A DNA stretch of 64,000 nucleotides from Pseudomonas sp. B28(2017) (GCF_002113025.1 NZ_NEJH01000007.1:218126-282125), one strand, 5' to 3'; shown: positions 44,136 through 53,038, numbered from the stretch's first letter. The notes: generated from the sequence alone by a model not told the origin. Program-made: numbers and translations.

Positions 44136-45311
44136 CTAGTGCTGTACCTCAACCACGTCGATATCCGGCGCGTCTGGGGCATTAGGGGCGTCCTCGTTGG
44201 CCTCTCTGGCCGCCTGTCTGGCCGCCTCGTTAGCCTCCTCGTTAGCCTCTCTGGCCGCCTCATTAGGCTTTCTGGCCGCCTCGTTAGCCTCCTCGTTAGC
44301 CTCTCTGGCCGCCTCGTTAGGCTCTCTGGCTGCCTCGTTAGCCTCCTCGTTAGCCTCTCTGGCCGCCTCGTTAGGCTCTCTGGCTGCCCTCGCCTGAGCC
44401 TTGGCAGCGTCCCGAGCAGCATCTGCAGCAGCCCTGGCAGCATCTCGGGCTGCATCTGCGTCGGCCTTGGCGGCGTCCCTGGCTGCATCCGCAGCGGCCC
44501 GGGCAGCGTCTCTGGCTGCATCTGCATCTGCGCGCGGTACGCCAGCAGCTCTTGCGGCATCCCGGGCTGCATCCGCCTCAGCTCTGGCGGCGTCCCGGGC
44601 TGCATCTGCAGCAGCTCTTGCCTCATCCCGGGCTGCATCTGCATCAGCCTTGGCCGCGTCTCTGGCTACATCAGCGTCATTTCTGGCAACGCCTCTGTCT
44701 TCCGCGGCTTCCCTGGCAGCGTCCCTGGCGTCTTCTGCGGCTTCCCTGGCTGCATCTGCGGCGTTATCCGCGTCGTTGTCATCGTCGTTGTCATGCGCTT
44801 TGCCTGGGCCTCTGTTTCCGGCCATTCCACCATGGTCATCGTCGTTGTCACGCGCATTGCCTGGGCCTCTGTTCCCGGCCATTCCACCATGGTCATCGTC
44901 GTTGTCACGCGCATTGCCTGGGCCTCTGTTTCCAGCCATACCACCATGGTCAGCGCCATGGCCAGCAGCACCATGACCGCCGCCATCTCCATGGCCGCTA
45001 CCACCGTTACCGCCTCCGCCGTCACCACCGTGACCACCGCCTCCAGAGCCTCCACTGCCGGAGCCACCAGAGCCACCGTGACCACCACCTCCGGAGCCAC
45101 CAGAGCCTGCGCTGCCGCCACCACCGTGACCACCGCCGCCTCCACTGCCGCCACCGTGGCCGCCTCCGCCTCCACTACCACCCTGGCCACCTCCGCCGCC
45201 ATCTTTGGCATACACGCTGGAGAAACTGCTGATGTAATCGGGTACCAGGACAGTCGATGCCGACAGGACTCCGCCAATTGCCAGAGCCAATAAACATTTT
45301 TTAAGCTGCAT
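44136..45311 (-). CDS. His/Gly-rich secreted protein with Ala-rich helical repeats (copy 1)
   Basis: 391 residues. A signal peptide (KKCLLALAIGGVLSASTVLV, cleavage near VYA-KDG) leads into a Gly/His/Ser-rich part (GGGGHGGSGG type, residues 40-120). Next come three 19-residue repeats, HGGMAGNRGPGNARDNDDD, that are Asp-rich. A long Ala/Arg/Asp helical region (DAARDAARA units) and 18-residue EANEEANEAAREPNEAAR repeats follow. The end, PDIDVVEVQH, is kept in copy 2. His and Asp density suggests metal binding, and the function is unknown. A 17-bp palindrome lies 171 bases upstream. Confidence 0.85.
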   Translation of the reverse strand: MQLKKCLLALAIGGVLSASTVLVPDYISSFSSVYAKDGGGGGQGGSGGGGGHGGGSGGGGGHGGGGSAGSGGSGGGGHGGSGGSGSGGSGGGGHGGDGGGGNGGSGHGDGGGHGAAGHGADHGGMAGNRGPGNARDNDDDHGGMAGNRGPGNARDNDDDHGGMAGNRGPGKAHDNDDDNDADNAADAAREAAEDARDAAREAAEDRGVARNDADVARDAAKADADAARDEARAAADAARDAARAEADAARDAARAAGVPRADADAARDAARAAADAARDAAKADADAARDAARAAADAARDAAKAQARAAREPNEAAREANEEANEAAREPNEAAREANEEANEAARKPNEAAREANEEANEAARQAAREANEDAPNAPDAPDIDVVEVQH

Positions 45312-45481
45312 GTTGCACCTCCGCTTGGAGTTGCGTCGTCATCTCCGTATCGAACGCAATGTCCAGTGAGATCCCAGCCGCCCATTGGAGCGGCCAGCCA
45401 ACCGGCGCGGCCATGAATCTGCAGCATTAACGAACAACTGCGGTGTCCGCACGTTCCTTCGGAGCCAGTTATCATCGTTGC

Positions 45482-45498
45482 GCGGGAAAAATTCCCAC
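45482..45498 (-). promoter_or_regulatory. Shared 17-bp palindrome, copy 1
   Basis: GCGGGAAAAATTCCCAC, 171 bases before the start of the first His/Gly-rich gene. It has the consensus GYGGGAAAWAWTCCCAY with two other sites. The region 45312-45739 otherwise holds a conserved leader of about 170 bases and no gene. Confidence 0.7.
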
Positions 45499-45739
45499 GT
45501 TTATGTTAGATGAGTGCTTTCAGCCAGAGTTCAAAGGACGAATATCAGGACTCAAGCATTGCGTTGAGCAAAGACTTCAACCTGACCCATTTGAGAATCG
45601 CCCCTCATCTGATCTGCCCGTTTTACGAGGCGAGTTTTTTCAATCGAATCCACAGTTGTTTGCGGCCCTTCGCGCCAGGCAGCCACAGCCCAAAGCGGTC
45701 ACCCGCCATTCATGCGCTGCATAGGTGTGGAATCTCGCG

Positions 45740-46099
45740 TTAGGTAGGCAGATACGTCCTAACGACTTGATAAAACACATCTATTTTCCATGGCTTACTG
45801 AAAAACTTTGCGTTAGCAGGCAGTAGGCCATCGGGTACTGATCTATTACCCGACGTGATGATGACGGGTAGGCCTGGCCAGCGTGACCAGATCACTTGTG
45901 CCAACTCCAACCCACCCATACTGCCCGGCATGCAGATGTCGGTAATCACGAGAATTATCGAAGACTGGCCTTCCAGGATGGGAATCGCTTCATCGGCTGA
46001 GGCGCAGTCACTCACACCGACGCCCAGCAGCGAAATTGCCTCAGCCATCAGTGAACGCAATATTTCGTTATCTTCTACGACGAGCACTGTGGGAGACAT
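45740..46099 (-). CDS. Single-domain response regulator
   Basis: 119 residues from ATG 46099 with GGGGAT upstream; longer frames to 46159 or 46231 lack good sites. It has the acidic pair in VLVVEDNEILRSLM, phosphoacceptor Asp54 in VITDICMPG and Lys in FFSKPWK. No output domain, so it probably signals by contact. It is divergent from the kinase gene. Confidence 0.88.
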   Translation of the reverse strand: MSPTVLVVEDNEILRSLMAEAISLLGVGVSDCASADEAIPILEGQSSIILVITDICMPGSMGGLELAQVIWSRWPGLPVIITSGNRSVPDGLLPANAKFFSKPWKIDVFYQVVRTYLPT

Positions 46100-46282
46100 G
46101 GCTAAAATCCCCATCTCTTTACCGTTAGTGTTATCGCAGATAGAAACTGTTTCGGACATCTGACGAGCGGGGTTCGACGCCGGATCTATTGCCGATTCTC
46201 GGCATTCCGCTAGTCTGATTTTGATGAACAAATTTGTATGACTGCGGCCTTCATCATAAACAGGGGACTGGATAGGATCTTC

Positions 46283-47410
46283 ATGCGCCTTTCAGATTTC
46301 ATCCTCAAAAATCTTGAGCCGATTCTGCAGGCGTGGGAGGAATTTGCCCGGTCTGTGGATACCCCGATGCCAGCCATGGATCCGCCAGGTTTGAGGAGCC
46401 ACGCCGAGTACATTTTACGAACCGTTGCGTTCGACATGCGTACCTCTCAAACCCCTCAAGAGCAGATCGACAAGTCCCATGGACTCGGGCCAGTCACCGA
46501 AGATGAATCGGCCGCTCAAAGTCACGCAATTACCCGCCTGATGGCGGGTTTCACGCTTGATCAGATGGTCTCCGAATATCGGGCTCTCAGGTCGAGTGTA
46601 CTGAGACTTTGGCTGGCTGAAGAGTACGCAGGGGAAGACCATCAAATTTCGGACATGATCCGATTCAACGAGGCCATCGATCAGGCGCTTGTCGAATCGA
46701 TTGCAGCGTATGGTCAAGCGGTGGAGACGACTCGAAAAACAGTCTTGGGCGTCTTAGGTCACGACCTTCGCACACCGCTCAGCGCCGTAACGCTGGGCGC
46801 CGATTTGCTGAGGCAGACTGAAGAACTGGGCACCCGAGGGAAAAGAATAATTGCGCAGATTTCTACCAGTGTGCAAAGCGCCAACCAGATGGTGAATGAC
46901 CTGCTTGACCTGGCACGCTGTAACCTGGGCACCGGAATCCCGGTACGACCAGAAAAAACTGACCTGACTTCCGTGTGCAAGTCAGTCGTGGATGAACTCA
47001 CTATCGCCCATCCCAAAGCGCAAATAATACTTTCCGACGCGGAAGCGGTAACCGGCCAGTACGACCCTTCACGCATGGCACAAGTATTCTCCAATCTCAT
47101 AGGAAACGCCGTGCAACACGGCAACCTACAGAAGCCGATTCATGTCACCTTGAAGGGGGATGACACCACCTCCTGCTTTTGCGTGCAAAATTCTGGAGAG
47201 CCTATTCCTGCCAGCGCAATGCCCTCACTGTTCAATCCGCAAGGACGTTACTCCAAGTACTCAGAGGGAGAACAAGGAGCGTCGGCTGGTCTCGGGCTGG
47301 GACTATTCATAGCGGCTCAGATTGTAGAGGGCCATGGTGGAAAGATAGAGGTCGAGTCGACGCTTGAGCAGGGCACGATCTTCCGTGTGATTCTGCCCAT
47401 TTGCCAGTAA
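46283..47410 (+). CDS. Sensor histidine kinase with RsbRD-like N-terminus
   Basis: 375 residues from ATG 46283 (AGGAT upstream). Residues 1-145 are an all-helical RsbRD_N-type domain (LKNLEPILQAWEEFARSV and FTLDQMVSEYRALRSSVL). His160 lies in VLGHDLRTPLSAV; ATPase boxes are NLIGNAVQHG, and GLGLGLFIAAQIVEGHGG. No membrane segment, so the kinase is cytoplasmic. Its partners are the two flanking receiver proteins. Confidence 0.92.
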   Translation: MRLSDFILKNLEPILQAWEEFARSVDTPMPAMDPPGLRSHAEYILRTVAFDMRTSQTPQEQIDKSHGLGPVTEDESAAQSHAITRLMAGFTLDQMVSEYRALRSSVLRLWLAEEYAGEDHQISDMIRFNEAIDQALVESIAAYGQAVETTRKTVLGVLGHDLRTPLSAVTLGADLLRQTEELGTRGKRIIAQISTSVQSANQMVNDLLDLARCNLGTGIPVRPEKTDLTSVCKSVVDELTIAHPKAQIILSDAEAVTGQYDPSRMAQVFSNLIGNAVQHGNLQKPIHVTLKGDDTTSCFCVQNSGEPIPASAMPSLFNPQGRYSKYSEGEQGASAGLGLGLFIAAQIVEGHGGKIEVESTLEQGTIFRVILPICQ

Positions 47411-47472
47411 TCGGTATCGGCGGCTCAAGTATCCGCGCTGGAAAGCCTACGGTGAGTGTCCGCTCTGAGTTG

Positions 47473-47495
47473 TGGATTCAACCGGTCGACGCAAC
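47473..47495. mobile_element. Solo IS30-type terminal repeat
   Basis: Identical over 23 bases to the sequence at the end of the IS30 remnant at 43821. No transposase is attached. Confidence 0.6.
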
Positions 47496-47616
47496 AGGCA
47501 GCTATCGGCCAGAAGCCATCATTAGCACGGATACCAAACACCAAGCCGAAACTCGGACTAAGCTTAAATTCTCAGCGTTCGTCGCATCTGCGGCCTACCA
47601 TTCTGGGACCCGAAAG

Positions 47617-48033
47617 ATGAACGTCAATTGGGAGGGGCTTCTACCCATCCTCGGTACTGTGCTCATCGTCGATGATGATCCGATTCTCCGCACGTTGATG
47701 GGTTACATCCTCGCCGACATGGGTGCAGAGCCTGTAGCTTATCCGACAGCTGAGGACGCTCTCACCTACCTCCTCCAAAGCCACGCCCACTGCCTTTTGG
47801 TGATTGTGAATCACCGCCTGCCAGGAGAAATTCAGGGCATAGATTTGATAAAAATTGTGAGGGGGAAGTGGCCGTCGATGCGCTCTATCCTCACTTCTTG
47901 CGACCTCCTGAAATCATTAACGATTCCTCGTCAATCCGTTTACCTGGGCAAACCATGGTCGCCGGACCAACTGGTTGCTACCGTGGCTGCCGTCCTTCGA
48001 CTCACTCCCCCAGCTTTACATCAGGCATTTTGA
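47617..48033 (+). CDS. Receiver-domain protein with Asn at the phosphorylation site
   Basis: 138 residues from ATG 47617. The acidic cluster is kept (VLIVDDDPILRTLM) and Lys is in VYLGKPW, but the phosphoacceptor position reads VIVNHRLPG, Asn65 in place of Asp. It would not be phosphorylated in the usual way and may act as a decoy or constitutive partner of the kinase upstream. Confidence 0.88.
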   Translation: MNVNWEGLLPILGTVLIVDDDPILRTLMGYILADMGAEPVAYPTAEDALTYLLQSHAHCLLVIVNHRLPGEIQGIDLIKIVRGKWPSMRSILTSCDLLKSLTIPRQSVYLGKPWSPDQLVATVAAVLRLTPPALHQAF

Positions 48034-48050
48034 CTAGCAGGTGTCCTGCC

Positions 48051-48143
48051 ATGAACGATAAAGCTATCTCTGCACTCCATGTGGCATTGACCATTGCATG
48101 GGTCATAGCTGTTGCAGGCGTCATGTTGTGGCACATGCGGTAA
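48051..48143 (+). CDS. Possible 30-residue membrane peptide
   Basis: MNDKAISALHVALTIAWVIA continuing to MLWHMR, one membrane helix. AGGTG precedes the ATG. It follows the receiver gene closely. The 369 bases from here to 48512 hold only a small dyad (ATGAATAT at 48371 and ATATTCAT at 48389) and no gene. Confidence 0.4.
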   Translation: MNDKAISALHVALTIAWVIAVAGVMLWHMR

Positions 48144-48512
48144 AACGCAGAAGCAAGCCCACCGGCACTGGGCTCAGTCAGGATCCACAGCTTTAAGGCG
48201 TATATGAATGACTGCTGTGGGTAGCAGCCACTCAAACGCTGCGAGAATGTTCATCCCATCAACATCCCCTCCGCGCCGCACCATCATCAGTCGTGCGCCA
48301 GAGTAGTATTTGCCAGAACCTCTAAAAACGAATATTTGCGCACCGTCACAACTGAAGAACAATCGATTTTATGAATATAAACCTTTTGATATTCATCAAT
48401 ACGCGCGGGGTCATAGCTCTATCGCTAGACGGAAAATCTTACGGTCTGTGTTGCCTTGCCTTGAAGGTCTGGCGTGGTTGATCGACCGGAACCATTGAAA
48501 CAGGAGGTGACC

Positions 48513-48755
48513 ATGTACTCCCAGCGCACTACTGCCCATCTCACAGCCTGTCGGTGCTTGGCGATAGAGCAAAATACAAAACTTTTCGAAGAGGCGAATG
48601 CCCTCAATCGCTCAGCAGTCGACTTACTGGATCGACCGGACTTCGATAGCGAAATGTTCCTTCAATATTTGCATCTTCGAGGGAAGGCAGAACTCCAGTT
48701 TCGTGAAGCGCTGGATCACCTCTCGTTCGTCAATGAGCAGTTCCCTGAACTTTGA
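48513..48755 (+). CDS. Small hypothetical protein
   Basis: 80 residues from ATG 48513, preceded by AGGAGGT. It is helical with RCLAIEQNTKLFEEANALNR and KAELQFREALDHLSFVNEQF. No family known to me. Confidence 0.65.
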   Translation: MYSQRTTAHLTACRCLAIEQNTKLFEEANALNRSAVDLLDRPDFDSEMFLQYLHLRGKAELQFREALDHLSFVNEQFPEL

Positions 48756-48978
48756 AACGAGCCAGAGGTTTCCTCCAGCCAACAGCAGCCGGCCGTCAAA
48801 GGCGGCTCTCGAGTAGGTTGTTTCCTCGGTATAGCCATCCGCCCGGCTTGATCCAGGCGCCATTTACAAGGGGCTCATGGGAGCTAGTCTCCAGGCCCGC
48901 TTCAACTGATAGCGGTACCGTATGGACAGGATGACCAAGCAAGAAATCGAAGCAGTCCTTTCGAGCCGGCTACCGAAC

Positions 48979-49200
48979 TTACGTCCCCTCTCCCGCTCCC
49001 TCCACAACACGCGTATACACGACCGTTGCCACTTCGATTAGTGATCTGCGTTCGTCCAGGTTGATGATACCTTTCGCCTCAAAACCATCAGCCAGCCGAA
49101 TCAGTTCTTCGTATTGTTCCTGTGCATTCATCCTGACTTCGGGGGTTACCAATAAGTCATGAAAGGCGGAAAACGCCATAACCTTCGCATCGTCGTACAT
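48979..49200 (-). CDS. Small hypothetical protein
   Basis: 73 residues from ATG 49200 with GGGAGA upstream. It is acidic and helical: KVMAFSAFHDLLVTPEVRMN and YEELIRLADGFEAKGIINLD. It lies just downstream of the broken dnaC copy on the same strand. The function is unknown. Confidence 0.6.
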   Translation of the reverse strand: MYDDAKVMAFSAFHDLLVTPEVRMNAQEQYEELIRLADGFEAKGIINLDERRSLIEVATVVYTRVVEGAGEGT

Positions 49201-49250
49201 CTCAATTCTCCCGCACATATACCGGTAGATAACGAATTGCTCCGAGAGGT

Positions 49251-49715
49251 TCATCGGGGGCGATGGTTGCTAACGATGATCGTCGGACGGCATTGCACAT
49301 AACAACCGTTGATGCTGAACCGGGTGGCCAGCTCGAACTCGCTCTGCTTGGTTGCACCGACTTCATCGAGCACCAGCAGGTCCGCGCCGATCACCTCACG
49401 CAAGATGTGCGCCTCGGACTCGCCCGAGCGATCATTGAACGTCGCCCGGATCTCGCCGATGAGCGTGCCCACCGTGCGGTAAATCGCCTTGACCATGCAT
49501 TCGTTGATCAGGTGGTTGGCCGAGGCAATGGCCAGGTGGGTCTTGCCCGTGCCGACCGTCCCCAACAGCAACATGCAGCGACCTACCCGGCGATGCTTCG
49601 AAAAGTTGTCGACGTAGTCGGTGCATGCATCCAACGCAATCTGCTGGGCCAGGTTCGACACGGTGAAGTGCTCGATGGTGAAACGCCAAAACCGTGTGAA
49701 TGACCCGGCAAGCAA
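49251..49715 (-). pseudogene. Broken second copy of the phage DnaC-like gene
   Basis: The translation from VSNLAQQIALDACTDYVDNF through GTVGTGKTHLA and LLVLDEVGATKQSEF matches residues about 88-220 of the DnaC-like protein at 26952 almost throughout. The N-terminus is replaced by unrelated sequence and the C-terminus stops after IIVSN. One codon is missing in SINGCYVQ against SIINGRYEQ. Walker A and B are intact but the sensor and arginine-finger end is lost. It is a relic of a related phage or a recombination by-product. Confidence 0.9.
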
Positions 49716-49847
49716 TGAGCCCTGCTCCTTCCGACGGCAAAAGGACGAACAGCATCACTGAGCAGCCTTCTCGCGAGGGCTGGTTGGGATGACAACCGAG
49801 GATTAGAAGATGGCAAGAAAGTAGTTTTTGATCTGGAGGCATACAGC

Positions 49848-50045
49848 GTGGCGTTGAGCCAACACCAGTGGTCTGCCGTGCATGACGTGTTTGCCAACTA
49901 CAACCAAGGCGATGATGAAACTTTCGTGGTTGATGAAGAGAACATCAACGGGCTTGTGAGCGAAATCTTGATCGCGCTTGAACTTGCCCTTGCGAGTAAC
50001 AACCAGCGCCACGTCAGCCTGACGATAACCGCCCTATACCGGTGA
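49848..50045 (+). CDS. Small hypothetical protein
   Basis: 65 residues from a GTG with GGAGG seven bases upstream. It is acidic and helical: ALSQHQWSAVHDVFANYNQG and NGLVSEILIALELALASNNQ. The function is unknown. Confidence 0.5.
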   Translation: MALSQHQWSAVHDVFANYNQGDDETFVVDEENINGLVSEILIALELALASNNQRHVSLTITALYR

Positions 50046-50133
50046 TGGTTGAGGTCCTGGGTGGTCGGGACGAAGACGGTTAACCCACCCAAGCCTCGCT
50101 ATGTGTTCGCATCCATTCTGACTTTCCTACTTA

Positions 50134-50283
50134 CTAGTACCGGTGGTATTCCTGACCTCCTCGGTCACCACCATAGTAGCGACCGTGATCACCACGGTGG
50201 CCATCATGATTATAATACGGCCAGCAACCACCGAGTAATAGGGTTGCTAATACCACCAGAACTAATGCAGTTGTGCTTTTCAT
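50134..50283 (-). CDS. Tiny lipoprotein rich in His, Gly and Tyr
   Basis: 49 residues: KSTTALVLVVLATLLLGGCW has a lipobox LGGC, with lipidation at Cys20, then YYNHDGHRGDHGRYYGGDRG. GGAGA lies eight bases before the ATG. The short His/Gly mature part would sit on a membrane surface and could bind metals. Confidence 0.75.
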   Translation of the reverse strand: MKSTTALVLVVLATLLLGGCWPYYNHDGHRGDHGRYYGGDRGGQEYHRY

Positions 50284-50504
50284 TTGATCATCTCCGAACA
50301 GGCAACGCCTGACGCTGTATTCGTTTGATCGCGTCCAAATTGAGATGGTTCAAACAACTCATATATCTCATTGCCCGACACCACCCGCATGCACTCCCCA
50401 CCACGCTCAACCGCAACCAGCGCAATGGACGAGTGCAGCCGAGTTTTGTTGGATCAACACCCAGCAACTCTGGAGGCGAACACGACCAATGGGTGAACGT
50501 CCGA

Positions 50505-50639
50505 TTAGCCGATGGATCGCAGCGAATAGCCTGCGGTCAATATGTTTAAAAGGATGCAGGCGGCCCTCGCCTCATCCATTTCGCCGCTCTGGAGGCGATC
50601 ATGAATGGAACACAACTTGCCCGGTTGAAACTCGAACAT
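50505..50639 (-). CDS. Small hypothetical protein
   Basis: 44 residues from ATG 50639 with GGAGG upstream: FEFQPGKLCSIHDRLQSGEM then ARAACILLNILTAGYSLRSI. Helical. It lies back to back with the operon that begins at 50730. Confidence 0.5.
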   Translation of the reverse strand: MFEFQPGKLCSIHDRLQSGEMDEARAACILLNILTAGYSLRSIG

Positions 50640-50729
50640 CGCCACCCGCCTCCAGTAAGTGATAGCGGCCGGGGGTTCGCTCGGGCCTATTGGCTCTTTC
50701 ACGCTGCCGAAGAACTTCAAGGAGTTCGC

Positions 50730-50933
50730 ATGACGACTGCACCGGTAAAAACGCTGATTGAAGAGCAACTGAAAGAGCTGCCAAGAGACCGCATGATTTT
50801 AGCGTTCACTCACCCGCAATGGCTTGGCGCTCTGTCTCTCGCTCACGACGCTGGCATTCCGAACGTACACGTTTGGAGCAGCCGGGCGTGCTTGTGCGGA
50901 GAGTGGACGGTCGCTTACGAGGTAAAGACATGA
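50730..50933 (+). CDS. Small hypothetical protein, operon gene 1
   Basis: 67 residues from ATG 50730 with AAGGAG upstream. It has LIEEQLKELPRDRMILAFTH and a CLC pair in RACLCGEW near the end. ATGA overlap with the next gene. Confidence 0.6.
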   Translation: MTTAPVKTLIEEQLKELPRDRMILAFTHPQWLGALSLAHDAGIPNVHVWSSRACLCGEWTVAYEVKT

Positions 50934-51064
50934 AGATCCTGGTCACCCGCGTTTATTCATTCGAAGCCCTGTTGAAACGCTTGGATATGGAGTTCTGGCG
51001 CGTTCGCGAACACAACGAAATGAATTACACGTTCATCCCTATTCAATACTGGGGAGGTGATTGA
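50930..51064 (+). CDS. Small hypothetical protein, operon gene 2
   Basis: 44 residues, KILVTRVYSFEALLKRLDME and NYTFIPIQYWGGD, coupled by ATGA to gene 1 and overlapping gene 3 by one base. Confidence 0.5.
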   Translation: MKILVTRVYSFEALLKRLDMEFWRVREHNEMNYTFIPIQYWGGD

Positions 51065-51324
51065 TGAAGTCTTTCGAAGAGTGGGTGACGCAACCAGTCA
51101 CGCCACTGAGCCAGCTGCCCGAGCTTCCTGAAGGCGTCGACGAGATCCGGCCAGGCCAATACGTCTTCCAGTGTCGGTCTTGCGAAGGATGGTTCCCGAT
51201 GGAATGGGACATTTCCGAAGACAGATACGAAGACCATTACTGCAATGTCAAGAAACCGGGAAGCGCGAGCACTTGCACGACTGCCCCACCCTCACCTATT
51301 GCACTGAGCAAGAAGAAGGCTTGA
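51064..51324 (+). CDS. Small zinc-ribbon-like protein, operon gene 3
   Basis: 86 residues from ATG 51064 with GGAGGTG upstream. VFQCRSCEGWFPMEWDISED followed by HYC gives a Cys/His metal site. Unknown function. The three genes appear to be an accessory operon. Confidence 0.6.
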   Translation: MKSFEEWVTQPVTPLSQLPELPEGVDEIRPGQYVFQCRSCEGWFPMEWDISEDRYEDHYCNVKKPGSASTCTTAPPSPIALSKKKA

Positions 51325-51487
51325 GCAGTTCCATTCCATAGGCCAGATCACGCCAGCGCGCCAGATCAGCAATAAGCCGGAGACCTTCGAAGGCTTGCTC
51401 ATGAAGCTGATCATCGGGAAGGTTGAGCAACCGTAGGACCTCGTCGCCAATCATTATGATCGCCATTTCATCGGTTTTCGTACTCAT
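51296..51487 (-). CDS. Small hypothetical protein
   Basis: 63 residues from ATG 51487, KTDEMAIIMIGDEVLRLLNL and FEGLRLIADLARWRDLAYGM. It converges on the operon before it with a 29-base overlap. Helical, no family known to me. Confidence 0.5.
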   Translation of the reverse strand: MSTKTDEMAIIMIGDEVLRLLNLPDDQLHEQAFEGLRLIADLARWRDLAYGMELLKPSSCSVQ

Positions 51488-51564
51488 CGCAGTCACCATT
51501 CCTAGTTGCGCCTGAGTAGATCATCCGTCCACGCATTAAAACGCGACAGGCTCAGGACTCTGAC

Positions 51565-51942
51565 TCAACTGGCCCGGCGCAAAGCCTCGACCAGCTCGGC
51601 CTTACGCATGGTTGAGCGCCCAGCGATTTGCTGTTTTCGCGCTCGGCTCATTAATTCCGTCTTGCTCATGTCCTCTAATTGCTGTCCAGGCCTTGGCACA
51701 CCTTGTCGGGTAGCTGCCGCTCGACGGGCCGACGATTTTCGAGCCTTCGTCTTTGCCGCATCGCTGGTTTTCTGCCCCGAGCCTCCCTTACGCTCACCAC
51801 CACCTGATTGCTTGTTAACCGTAGCCCATGCCCGGCTCACAGCCTCATCCCTGGAAACACCCTTGGCCTCATAGCTATCCTCGATGTGTTCGGCCTTACG
51901 TTTCTGCTTATCTGTATATTTGTCTTTATCACCGCGTGGCAT
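51565..51942 (-). CDS. Plasmid-stabilisation-like basic protein with Rho-N/SAP-type tail
   Basis: 125 residues from ATG 51942 (GAGGAC upstream). The opening PRGDKDKYTDKQKRKAEHIE and AWATVNKQSGGGERKGGSG are typical of a chromosomal family often named plasmid stabilisation protein in Pseudomonas. The C-terminal KTELMSRARKQQIAGRSTMR is a short DNA/RNA-binding helix pair. Probably nucleic-acid binding. Confidence 0.75.
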   Translation of the reverse strand: MPRGDKDKYTDKQKRKAEHIEDSYEAKGVSRDEAVSRAWATVNKQSGGGERKGGSGQKTSDAAKTKARKSSARRAAATRQGVPRPGQQLEDMSKTELMSRARKQQIAGRSTMRKAELVEALRRAS

Positions 51943-52155
51943 GGTCGAGTCCTCTTGGGTATCGGTCACGTCTACCTATTAAGATAGAAATGCCAACGCG
52001 GACTTCCGTTCGGATGGATAGACCAACGGTTCGTAAGTCTGACCGATCTCGGAAACCCATTTTTACTCTCCTGTTTAAAACCATACCGCCCGGGAATGAC
52101 CCGGCATCGGACGCCTCATGCCCGCAGAAAACCTCATGACTGGTTGACGACACGA

Positions 52156-52341
52156 TCACTCATCGTCATCTAATCGGAACCTGCTCAAGACAGGAGATCC
52201 CGGTAGCTTGCTGGTCTCAACTTCAACATGCCTCCCGCCACAGTGCTCGCAATTGAAGACCTGGCCGTCGATGTCCTCGTCAAAGCAAAGCTCTACGGAC
52301 GTATCTTGATTGCATTTCTGGCAGATCAGTTTTCTCGTCAT
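52156..52341 (-). CDS. Small zinc-ribbon protein
   Basis: 61 residues from ATG 52341: RKLICQKCNQDTSVELCF and FNCEHCGGRHVEVE give two CxxC knuckles. The C-terminus is acidic. The function is unknown. Confidence 0.65.
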   Translation of the reverse strand: MTRKLICQKCNQDTSVELCFDEDIDGQVFNCEHCGGRHVEVETSKLPGSPVLSRFRLDDDE

Positions 52342-52413
52342 GGCTGTAACCCTTGAGAGTTTGACCGACATGAGCTTAGCCAACTTTTTCTATGACCATC
52401 GAGACACACTCCC

Positions 52414-53038
52414 ATGCCCAAAGAAAACAAATTTGCTGAGCCGCTGCAGGTTGAGCGCTCGACAGTCACGAGGCTGGTGATCACCGGTTCCCCGTGACTC
52501 GACCCGATCACCGTGTTCCTCGAGGGCTTCGGCCGGCGCGACGGCCCGACCGAGTCCGATCCGAACTACCAGACCGCCCAGGGCAAGATCACGATCAACT
52601 GCCGGGACAGTAGTTGGAACGCGTACTGGGGGGGAAGGGACCACGAACCGTCGCTCAATTCGTCGCCAAATGCGACTGGCACTACGTTCTGAACTGTCTG
52701 GATCGCGGAATCAGTAATAAGCGCTTCACCGGTGATGAGCTGGCTCGCATGTGCATCCTTGAACGCCGACGCCGTCGCAACTCATCGGTGGAGGAAGGTA
52801 GCCTGATTGCGGAAGACTCGCGTCGCCTGTTCAATGGGTAGACGAGTTGCAGTGCATCGAATCCACCAACGAGTGCGGGCACCACAGCGAGCTGCTGACT
52901 GAGCTGTTTGGCGAAGAGTGGCACTTCCCGGTCGGTGACCGGGCACTGGAGGAAAACCACGAGTTCACATACCTGCGGCGGGTCGTCGAAGCGGCGCAGC
53001 AATCGCTGCGCCAGGAACAGCATCAGGTGGCAGCATGA
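52414..53038 (+). pseudogene. Decayed phage gene (stop and two frameshifts)
   Basis: Pieces in three frames join to one protein: RLVITGSP, an in-frame TGA at 52495, LDPITVFLEGFG, then SSWNAYWGG. The frame changes in the G-run near 52627 to give RTVAQFVAKCDWHYVLNCLD. It changes again near 52838 to VDELQCIESTNECGHHSELL and ends at 53036. Similar whole proteins occur as accessory genes of Pseudomonas lambdoid phages. It is clearly not functional. Confidence 0.8.

Noticed and set aside
43991..44644. Minus-strand frame rich in QPESLTRRPERL repeats
   Set aside because: It is the out-of-frame reading of the first His/Gly-rich gene's repeats; only the IS30 end at 43826-43990 is meaningful.
44061..45293. 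Long plus-strand frame of Ser/Gly/Leu repeats
   Set aside because: It is the antisense reading of the repeat gene; the minus frame has a signal peptide, ribosome site and a conserved paralogue.
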